In this document: positions 1-5,108 of the stretch, in pieces
How positions within the stretch are numbered: the first letter of the stretch is position 1
Layout of the letters: the number at the start of each line of letters is the position of its first letter
Assembly: GCA_027490555.1 (NCBI GenBank)
Contig: JAIXXW010000078.1
Coordinates: 1-5,555, forward strand
Reading direction: 5' to 3'
Length of the DNA stretch: 5,555 nt
Source: Comamonadaceae bacterium
GTDB lineage: Bacteria; Pseudomonadota; Gammaproteobacteria; Burkholderiales; Burkholderiaceae_C
Made by a program: the position numbers and the translations under genes
Notes under the pieces: model-generated
Told to the model about the DNA's origin: nothing
The model's input: the letters and a program-made list of their open reading frames with translations, nothing else
Databases searched by the model: none

Positions 1-444
1 CCCGTCTCGGCCTTGCGCAGCATCGGGCAAAAACTCAAACCCGATGGCCTGCTGTACATCGAGGTGCCCAACGCCACCCGCCTGTGCTCACCGCATTACA
101 TGTTTTTCAGGGCGCACACCTTGTACTTCACCGGCAAAACACTGCGTGTCCTGCTCGAAACCGCGGGTTTCCGGCTGGTGGCGCACAGCCCGGACGATTC
201 GGACAACCTGAATGTGGTGGCCCAGTTTCTCAACGCCGACAGCCCGCCCATCGCCGCCGACAACAGCCACCCCCTGGTGTCTGCGCAGCAAGCCCGCCGT
301 TGGGGCCCTTACCTGGTGCAGCAATTGCAACAGGGCCAACCCCTGCGCAAATGGCGCACCCGCCAGGAAGAAAAGCGCAACGCCGCCGGTTACGACAACG
401 GGCTGGCCTTGTTGAACGATCTGTACGCTGCCAAAGAGGCCTGA
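1..444 (+). CDS. Class I SAM-dependent methyltransferase, C-terminal part (5' end outside window)
   Basis: The frame is open from the first base, reading P-V-S-A-L-R-S-I-G-Q-K-L, and stops at TGA 442-444. The real start therefore lies left of the window; the TTG at base 13 is internal. The visible 147 residues match the second half of a Rossmann-fold class I methyltransferase: an amphipathic helix, then LKPDGLLYIEVPNA (the strand-5 region, where such enzymes usually read LKPGGxLxIEVPN), then HTLYFTGKTLRVLLETAGF, the usual helix before the last strands. The family transfers a methyl group from S-adenosylmethionine. The SAM-binding GxGxG loop would lie upstream and cannot be seen, so the substrate is unknown; related proteins include UbiG-like and sugar or polysaccharide methyltransferases. 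The Gln/Arg-rich C-terminal tail (LVQQLQQGQPLRKWRTRQEEK) gives no extra clue. The gene faces the next one tail to tail. Confidence 0.8.
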   Translation, partial: PVSALRSIGQKLKPDGLLYIEVPNATRLCSPHYMFFRAHTLYFTGKTLRVLLETAGFRLVAHSPDDSDNLNVVAQFLNADSPPIAADNSHPLVSAQQARRWGPYLVQQLQQGQPLRKWRTRQEEKRNAAGYDNGLALLNDLYAAKEA

Positions 445-450
445 AGAACG

Positions 451-482
451 GCCCACCGGCTGAGGGTCGGGCCCTGTGGCCC
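451..482. other. GC hairpins in the convergent junction
   Basis: The 61-base gap between two converging genes holds two alternative stems. One pairs GCCCACC (451-457) with GGTCGGGC (465-472) with a single bulged C. The other pairs GGGCC (469-473) with GGCCC (478-482) around a CTGT loop. They share bases, so only one can form at a time. Neither is followed by a T-run on either strand. They could slow polymerase or protect 3' ends, but a classic intrinsic terminator is not shown. Confidence 0.3.
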
Positions 483-505
483 CTGCAGCGCTTGGGCGAC
501 AAGGC

Positions 506-2668
506 TCATCCACGCCGCCAGGCGTGGAATTTCTGCAGCCAGGCCAGCAGCCTGTGCGGTGCATGGGCACGCTTCCATGCACCGGCCGCATACTTATTGG
601 CTTCGGCCATCGTCGGGTAGGTGTGCAGGGTGCCCAGGATCTTGTTCAGGCCCAGACCGTGCTGCATCGCCAGCACGTATTCGGCCAGCAGGTCGCCCGC
701 GTGTGCGCCCACCATGGTCACGCCCAGGATGCGGTCTTTGCCGGGCACGGTCAGCACCTTCACAAAGCCCCGGGCCTCGCTGTCGACGATGGCCCGGTCC
801 AGGTCGTCGATGCCGTACCTCGTCACTTCAAAAGCGATACCCTGGGCTCGGGCTTCTTGTTCGTTCAGGCCCACCCGCGCCACCTCGGGGTCGATGAAGG
901 TGGCCTGGGGAATCACCCGGTCGTCCACCTTGAAGGCTTTGAAATCGCCAAACAGCGCGTTCACCGTCGCATACCAGGCCTGGTGCGCCGCCGTGTGGGT
1001 GAACTGCCAAGGCCCGGCCACATCGCCTGCGGCATAAATGTTGGGGTACAGCGTTTGCAGGTATTCGTTGGTGTCCACCGTGCGCTGCACCGGCACGCCG
1101 ATGTCCTCCAGGCCATAGCCCTGCAAGCGCGCCTGGCGGCCCACGGCGCAAACCAGGGCATCGAAAGCCAGCTCCAGCGCTGGGCCAGAGGCCGAGGCCA
1201 CCAGAATTTTGTCCTCACCCCGGCGCTCGCAGCGCAGCGCTTGGTGCCCGGTGAGCACCTGCACGCCATCGGCCTGCAAAGCCTCACGCACCAACACCGA
1301 CACCTCATTGTCCTCACGGGCCAGGAGGCGCTCGCCCATCTCCAGCAAGGTGACCTGTGCGCCCAGGCGGGCAAAACTTTGCGCCAGCTCGCAGCCGATC
1401 GGCCCGCCGCCCAGCACCACGATGCGCCGGGGGATCTCGTCCAGCTGGGCGAAGGCGTCCCACAGCGTGTCGCTGGTGAGGTAGCCCACGTCATCGAGGC
1501 CCGGCAAGGGCGGCACCACGGGCCGAGCCCCTGCGGCAATCACGATGGACCGCGCCGTCAGCCTGCGCACCTGACCGTCGTTCAAGGCCACCTCCACCGT
1601 CCAGGGGTTGACCAGCTTGCCGTGGCCCTGCAAGACCTCCACGCCCAAATCGGTGTAGCGCGCCACGCTGTCGTGCGGCGCAATGGCGCGGATCACCTCG
1701 TGCACCCGCTGCATCACCGCCTTGAAACTGAACACCGGCACCGTGTTGCTCAGGCCGTATGCCGCGCCGTGGCGCATCTGGTGCGCCAGCTTGGCGCTTC
1801 TGATCAGGGCCTTGCTGGGCACGCAACCGTAATTCAGGCAGTCGCCGCCCATCTTGTGCGCTTCGATCAAGCTCACCTTGGCCTTGACGGTCGCAGCAAT
1901 GTAAGCCGACACCAAACCGGCTGCGCCGCCGCCGATCACGACAAGATTGCGGTCAAAGGTCCGGGGGCGCACACTGGCCCAGCGGGCATAGACCTTGCGC
2001 TGTTGGATGGCCGCCACCAGGCGGCGCGCCAGCAGGGGAAACAGGCCCAGCAAGACCAGGCTGCCCCACAGTGCCGGGCTGAAAATGTCCTGCAGCGCAC
2101 CGAGCTGCGCCAACTGCGTGCCCGCGTTCACATACACCGCCGTGCCCGCCAGCATGCCCAGCTGGCTGACCGCATAAAAGGTCCGGGTTTTCATGCGCGT
2201 CAGGCCCATCAACAGGTTGATCAGGAAAAACGGCAGCACCGGGATCAGGCGCAAAGTGAAAAGGTAAACAGCACCGTCCCTGTCCACACCGGCTTGGATG
2301 TCGGCCAGGCGCTGGCCAAAGCGGGCCTCCACCCAGTCGCGCAACAGCCAACGCGACACCAGAAAAGCCAAGGTGGCACCGATGGTGGAGGCGAAAGACA
2401 CGATCAACAAGCCCCACCAAAAACCGAACAAGGCCCCACCTGCCAGGGTGATGATGACCGCACCCGGGATCGACAAGGCCGTGGCCAGCACATAAACAGC
2501 CATGTACGCGGCCGCCACCGACCAGGGGTGCTGCGACTGCAGTTGCAGGAGCTCGGCCTGGCTGGCCTTGAGCTGCGCCAAGCCCAGGTGGCTGCCCAGA
2601 TCCAGGGCCAGCACCACACCGATGGCCAGGGCCAGCAACAGCAGCACAAAGGCTTGGCGAAAACGCAT
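506..2668 (-). CDS. VTT/TVP38 membrane domain fused to MerA/Lpd-like FAD disulfide oxidoreductase
   Basis: This 720-residue protein has two parts. Residues 1 to about 225 are hydrophobic, with helices near 7-25, 50-72, 75-103, 135-156, 166-184 and 199-219, and carry the VTT/TVP38 (SNARE-associated, PF09335-type) signature around FTLRLIPVLPFFLINLLMG. Residues 240-715 form a full class I pyridine-nucleotide disulfide oxidoreductase. These include an FAD dinucleotide fold GGGAAG (246-251) with E269, redox cysteines C277 and C282 in GGDCLNYGCVPSK, an NAD(P) fold GGGPIG (420-425) ending at E443 (an acidic end that favours NADH), an AAGDV FAD motif (546-550), and a dimerisation domain with HTYPTMAE (682-689). 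In lipoamide dehydrogenase this last motif is HxHPTxxE; here Tyr684 replaces the catalytic His and Glu689 is kept. No cysteine occurs after C507, so the C-terminal Cys pair of true mercuric reductase is missing. The ATG at 2668 has GGAG ten bases upstream. The substrate is unknown. Confidence 0.92.
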   Translation of the reverse strand: MRFRQAFVLLLLALAIGVVLALDLGSHLGLAQLKASQAELLQLQSQHPWSVAAAYMAVYVLATALSIPGAVIITLAGGALFGFWWGLLIVSFASTIGATLAFLVSRWLLRDWVEARFGQRLADIQAGVDRDGAVYLFTLRLIPVLPFFLINLLMGLTRMKTRTFYAVSQLGMLAGTAVYVNAGTQLAQLGALQDIFSPALWGSLVLLGLFPLLARRLVAAIQQRKVYARWASVRPRTFDRNLVVIGGGAAGLVSAYIAATVKAKVSLIEAHKMGGDCLNYGCVPSKALIRSAKLAHQMRHGAAYGLSNTVPVFSFKAVMQRVHEVIRAIAPHDSVARYTDLGVEVLQGHGKLVNPWTVEVALNDGQVRRLTARSIVIAAGARPVVPPLPGLDDVGYLTSDTLWDAFAQLDEIPRRIVVLGGGPIGCELAQSFARLGAQVTLLEMGERLLAREDNEVSVLVREALQADGVQVLTGHQALRCERRGEDKILVASASGPALELAFDALVCAVGRQARLQGYGLEDIGVPVQRTVDTNEYLQTLYPNIYAAGDVAGPWQFTHTAAHQAWYATVNALFGDFKAFKVDDRVIPQATFIDPEVARVGLNEQEARAQGIAFEVTRYGIDDLDRAIVDSEARGFVKVLTVPGKDRILGVTMVGAHAGDLLAEYVLAMQHGLGLNKILGTLHTYPTMAEANKYAAGAWKRAHAPHRLLAWLQKFHAWRRG

Positions 2669-2678
2669 GGGGCTTGGG

Positions 2679-2682
2679 CTCC
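2679..2682 (-). promoter_or_regulatory. Probable Shine-Dalgarno element of the VTT-oxidoreductase
   Basis: Read on the - strand this is GGAG, ten bases before the ATG at 2668. The spacing is a little long but workable, and no better purine run lies closer to this start. Confidence 0.4.
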
Positions 2683-2707
2683 GATCTGCGATGGCGTGGT
2701 GCTTGGT

Positions 2708-2735
2708 GGAAAAGATGCCGAACCAGGATTCGGCA
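2708..2735 (-). terminator. Intrinsic terminator after the thioredoxin/ccdA pair
   Basis: On the - strand TGCCGAA (2735-2729) pairs perfectly with TTCGGCA (2722-2716) around a six-base loop TCCTGG. TCTTTTCC follows at once (2715-2708). A seven-base stem followed by a T-rich tract, about 50 bases past the ccdA-like stop codon, is the layout of a rho-independent terminator. The stem is modest and the T-run is broken by one C, so it may be leaky. It would end transcription coming from ccdA before the oxidoreductase gene. Confidence 0.6.
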
Positions 2736-2764
2736 GCAAAGCTGCAAGCTTACCGAATACACCG

Positions 2765-2780
2765 GCAGCCCACCGGCTGC
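2765..2780 (-). repeat. Small inverted repeat just past the ccdA-like stop
   Basis: GCAGCC (2765-2770) and GGCTGC (2775-2780) are perfect reverse complements with a four-base loop. The repeat begins 5 bases beyond the ccdA-like stop codon in the direction of transcription. No T-run follows, so by itself it is more likely an RNA 3'-end structure than a terminator. It may act together with the terminator hairpin about 30 bases further on. Confidence 0.35.
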
Positions 2781-2785
2781 GGCAC

Positions 2786-3514
2786 TCACCAGCGGGTCAA
2801 GCGCTGCAGCCAGGCTGTGGGCAAGAAGGACAGGATCTGGGCCTCCAGCCATTGGTCTGCGCCCGTCAGCACCGCCAGCCCTGTGAGCAACAAAGCGCCA
2901 CCCATGATTTTTTGGCCCAGGCCATCTTGGGCCAGAACCCGCTGGCGCAGCGACGCCCACAAAGAGCGTGAACCATACGCGGCCAGCACCAAGGGTGTGG
3001 CCGCGCCCAGGCCGAACAAGCCCAGCGTCACGGCACCCGCGCCTGCACCCCCCTCGCTGGCCGCCAGGATCAGGGCCGACGCCAGCAATGGGCCCGAGCA
3101 GGGGCTCCAGATCAGCCCGAGCAAGCCCCCCAGCAAGAACGCGCTGCCCAAGGTCTGGCCCGACAGGTGCGCCGCCCAAGCCTGGGCGCCACTGGCCAAG
3201 GGCGTCATGCGCTGGGTGAACCAGGCGTTGAGCGAGGGCACCCAGATCCAGGCGCCCACCAGCATCAACAGCACGGCGGCTGCGGTGCGCACATGCCGGC
3301 TGTCCCATCCCAAAGCCGGTCCGGCTGCGCCCAGCAAGACACCCAGCAAGGCAAAAGACAGGGCCATGCCCGCACCCATGGCCAAAGGCCCCAGCCGCTT
3401 GCCCGGCGTCAGCCCCCCCAGCACCAGGGGCAAGAGCGGGAAAACACAGGGCGACAGAACGCTCAGGCTGCCCGCAAACCAGCTCAAGCCCGCATGTGCC
3501 CAAGCGGAGTTCAT
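2786..3514 (-). CDS. CcdA/DsbD-beta-like thiol:disulfide electron transporter
   Basis: This 242-residue membrane protein has about six helices, near residues 10-32, 44-66, 76-98, 123-150, 160-181 and 203-220. It carries both hallmark motifs of the CcdA/DsbD transmembrane family: SLSVLSPCVFPLLPLVLGG near the N-terminus (C23) and LIWSPCSGPLL in the fourth helix (C139). These are its only two cysteines, matching the redox pair that such proteins use to carry electrons from cytosolic thioredoxin to the periplasm. The length and six-helix plan suit a stand-alone CcdA rather than full DsbD, which has extra periplasmic domains. The gene starts 14 bases after the stop of the thioredoxin-like gene, its likely periplasmic partner. 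No Shine-Dalgarno element precedes the ATG, so translation may depend on coupling. No cytochrome c maturation genes are visible, so a role in haem attachment is not shown. Confidence 0.88.
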   Translation of the reverse strand: MNSAWAHAGLSWFAGSLSVLSPCVFPLLPLVLGGLTPGKRLGPLAMGAGMALSFALLGVLLGAAGPALGWDSRHVRTAAAVLLMLVGAWIWVPSLNAWFTQRMTPLASGAQAWAAHLSGQTLGSAFLLGGLLGLIWSPCSGPLLASALILAASEGGAGAGAVTLGLFGLGAATPLVLAAYGSRSLWASLRQRVLAQDGLGQKIMGGALLLTGLAVLTGADQWLEAQILSFLPTAWLQRLTRW

Positions 3515-3521
3515 GGCGGCA

Positions 3522-3538
3522 GGCGCGCTCAGCGCGCC
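3522..3538 (-). promoter_or_regulatory. GC hairpin with stop codon as its loop, before the ccdA-like start
   Basis: Read on the - strand, GGCGCGC and GCGCGCC form a perfect seven-base all-G/C stem around a three-base loop. The loop is TGA (3531-3529), the stop codon of the thioredoxin-like gene. The downstream arm ends seven bases before the ATG of the ccdA-like gene, where a Shine-Dalgarno element would normally be, and none is present. I infer that ribosomes ending the first gene open this stem and reinitiate. The base pairing is seen directly; the regulatory role is inference. Confidence 0.5.
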
Positions 3539-3915
3539 GACTGCAGGGCCTTTTTCAAGGCCTGCGGATCGGTCAGGCCGCCGGAGCGGTGCCGCTCTGC
3601 ATGGCCTTTGTAAACAATCAAGGTGGACTGGGCATGGACATGCAGGCGCTGCATGATCTGGTGCGACTGGTCATAGTCCACCACCAGCAGGGTGCCGGGC
3701 ACGCTGGCGTCGCCCTGAAAGGTGCGAAACACCCGCTCTTGCATCAGGCAGGTGGCACACCACTTGGCGAAAAAGGACAGCGACACCGCCTCCCCGGCTT
3801 GCTGCCTTTTGAGCAGGCCTTCCGGGGTGTAAGCCACGATGTCCATGGCCGCGCAAGAAGCCACGGCCAGGCTGCAGGCCATGGCCAGGCCCCATCGCTT
3901 GTTGACATGTCCCAT
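3529..3915 (-). CDS. Exported thioredoxin-like protein with CATC motif, possible lipoprotein
   Basis: This 128-residue protein has a short basic N-terminus and a hydrophobic stretch (residues 8-24), then a single thioredoxin fold. The active site FFAKWCATC has C53 and C56 after Trp52, followed by a helix, strand LLVVDYD, and STLIVYKG, which aligns with the PTLLLFKNG region of thioredoxin. At the position of the conserved cis-proline it has Ser97. Residues 18-21, VASC, fit a lipobox ([LVI][ASTVI][GAS]C), so Cys21 could be lipidated, with Ala22 at +2 allowing outer-membrane sorting; ordinary signal-peptidase cleavage is the alternative. The start is set at ATG 3915 because a perfect GGAGGT lies four bases upstream; a GTG at 3963 would bury the signal in a 16-residue extension and lacks a comparable site. 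The ccdA-like gene follows 14 bases later and probably supplies its electrons in the periplasm. Its substrate proteins are unknown. Confidence 0.87.
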   Translation of the reverse strand: MGHVNKRWGLAMACSLAVASCAAMDIVAYTPEGLLKRQQAGEAVSLSFFAKWCATCLMQERVFRTFQGDASVPGTLLVVDYDQSHQIMQRLHVHAQSTLIVYKGHAERHRSGGLTDPQALKKALQSAR

Positions 3916-4032
3916 GTGCACCTCCCTGGCTGTGCATGATCGGCCAGGTCCAGCGTGCAGCACTCAGCCCGCGCTGTCAGTGCCCCAGGCCACAGGGCCA
4001 GGCGGTGCAAGGCCTGCGGGCGCGCACACGGC
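3916..4032. other. Intergenic gap upstream of the thioredoxin-like gene
   Basis: This 117-base gap lies between the DUF6352-like stop and the thioredoxin start, both leftward. Apart from the strong Shine-Dalgarno at 3920-3925 I found no clear promoter boxes, no strong hairpin followed by a T-run and no credible small gene. It could hold a promoter for the thioredoxin/ccdA pair, or just be a spacer in one long operon from metH; the sequence does not decide. Confidence 0.4.
3920..3925 (-). promoter_or_regulatory. Strong Shine-Dalgarno that fixes the thioredoxin start
   Basis: On the - strand this reads GGAGGT, a full match to the 16S anti-Shine-Dalgarno, within AGGGAGGTGCAC directly before the ATG at 3915-3913. 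It is the best ribosome binding site in the window and decides for this ATG over the in-frame GTG at 3963. Confidence 0.8.
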
Positions 4033-5103
4033 TCAGACGCCGTCGGCCAAGGGCAGGTTCAGCAACAGGTTTTGCGGCTTGAGCTTGACCAAGCCCTGCT
4101 CGGTCATGGCCAGGCCCAGGTACACCGGCTTGCCCTGCACATCCGAGCGCATCTCTTGCGGGTTGTCAAAACGCAGCCTGAACAGGCTGATGAGTTGCTG
4201 CTGACGCTTGGCGTCCAGCTCGGTGCCTTGGTACAGGTCATTGAGCAGGGCTGTCGCCGTCACGTCCAGGCCCACATGCCAGCGCCAGGCCGGGTCATCG
4301 ACTTTTTGCACCGGCTCGATGCGCACGGCCACGCCCAAAAAGTGCTGCACCCAACGGGCCAGCACCACCGACAGGGCTTTCAGGCCGGAACGGGCATTGG
4401 CCATGCTCAGGACCAGGCCGTGCGGCAATTCGTTGTGCAGCTCGTGCGTCAGGTCGAGCAAGAAGGCATAGCGGTCCAGGCCCTCGCGCTGGGCAAAGTA
4501 GCGCTCGGCGTTGTTCGGGTGCAGCACCTTCACATCCACCGCCTTGAGCGTGGCGCCGCCTTCCATCAGCAGGCGGCCCATCTGGCCCAGGCCGCCGGTG
4601 GCTTGCAGGCTGTCCAGCGTCTCGCTGTCGCCCGACAGCACACGCCCGCCTTCGATGGTGATGCGCTGGCGGCGAAACAGCAGCTCGGCGGCGCGCCAGA
4701 CCCAGGCGTCCTGCACATCGGCCAGCACATGGCACACAATGGCCTGCACCACCAGGTCGATGAACAAAGGGGGCACCTGGATGTGGCCACTGTTCATCCA
4801 GCCCATGTAGGCCGACTCGAGGGAGCCGGCCTGTTCCACATCGTCCCGAAAGCGCAGGAACAGGGCGTAGTTTTCGCGGGCGTCCTCGTCCTTGAGCGCC
4901 TTCAGGGCTGCGGGCGTGACCTGCATCAGGGGCTGGTCGAGCAGGTCCTGGTGCAAGCGCCTTTCGGCCTTGCAGGACTCGGGCAGCAAGGCCATTTCGG
5001 GGCGGTTCAGCCACAAACGCCAATAATCGGGGCCAGCGCGCAACCAGCCCCGTTCGTTGCGTGCGAGGTGTTGGTGACCGCAGGCGGTCCAGACATGCTG
5101 CAT
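4033..5103 (-). CDS. Conserved protein of unknown function, DUF6352-like
   Basis: This 356-residue soluble protein has no signal peptide, membrane helix or catalytic motif that I can name. From memory it resembles the proteobacterial DUF6352 group: an N-terminal CGHQHLARNERGW segment, PESCKAE (41-47), DEDARENYALFLRFRD (73-88), VPPLFIDLVVQAI (110-122), AAELLFRRQRITIEGG (138-153), and a closing DVQGKPVYLGLAM...LKPQNLLLNLPL block. It appears full length with no break. The ATG at 5103 lies five bases after the metH stop. An alternative GTG at 5112 would overlap that stop as GTGA and add three residues. Neither start has a Shine-Dalgarno element, so translation is probably coupled to metH. This placement suggests a role near methionine or cobalamin metabolism, but that is only context. 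The family name is moderately sure; the function is unknown. Confidence 0.8.
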   Translation of the reverse strand: MQHVWTACGHQHLARNERGWLRAGPDYWRLWLNRPEMALLPESCKAERRLHQDLLDQPLMQVTPAALKALKDEDARENYALFLRFRDDVEQAGSLESAYMGWMNSGHIQVPPLFIDLVVQAIVCHVLADVQDAWVWRAAELLFRRQRITIEGGRVLSGDSETLDSLQATGGLGQMGRLLMEGGATLKAVDVKVLHPNNAERYFAQREGLDRYAFLLDLTHELHNELPHGLVLSMANARSGLKALSVVLARWVQHFLGVAVRIEPVQKVDDPAWRWHVGLDVTATALLNDLYQGTELDAKRQQQLISLFRLRFDNPQEMRSDVQGKPVYLGLAMTEQGLVKLKPQNLLLNLPLADGV

Positions 5104-5108
5104 GGTGT

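Larger units (their letters stand above)
2669..2785. other. Intergenic gap between ccdA-like gene and oxidoreductase
   Basis: This 117-base gap lies between two leftward genes. It holds the intrinsic terminator at 2708-2735 and a second small hairpin at 2765-2780, described separately. Between the terminator and the ATG at 2668 only about 40 bases remain, and I see no convincing -35/-10 pair in them. A GGAG Shine-Dalgarno element for the oxidoreductase sits at 2679-2682. No small open frame here looks like a gene. Confidence 0.5.

Noticed and set aside
506..1975. Calling the reductase mercuric reductase (merA) or lipoamide dehydrogenase (lpdA)
   Set aside because: The MerA C-terminal Cys pair is absent, and the lipoamide dehydrogenase catalytic His is Tyr, so neither symbol is supported.
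476..2971. An 831-residue open frame on the + strand opposite the oxidoreductase
   Set aside because: It lies antisense to a gene with clear FAD, NAD and redox motifs, is rich in His/Gln/Arg/Ala as GC-biased reverse frames are, shows no recognisable domain and runs across several gene boundaries. It is a codon-bias shadow.
1953..3503. A 516-residue - strand frame overlapping both ccdA and the VTT domain
   Set aside because: It is Gly/Pro/Ala/Arg-rich, out of frame with both supported genes and crosses the terminator region; it has no domain signal.
3901..3920. TTGACA on the + strand at 3902-3907 as a -35 box, and the ACATG-TCC-CATGT repeat at 3905-3917
   Set aside because: No matching -10 box or + strand gene follows, and the site is inside the thioredoxin gene. 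The five-base repeat around the start codon is too short to claim structure.
3916..3963. Upstream GTG start of the thioredoxin-like gene at 3963
   Set aside because: It would place 16 polar residues before the signal sequence, while a perfect GGAGGT sits four bases before the ATG at 3915.
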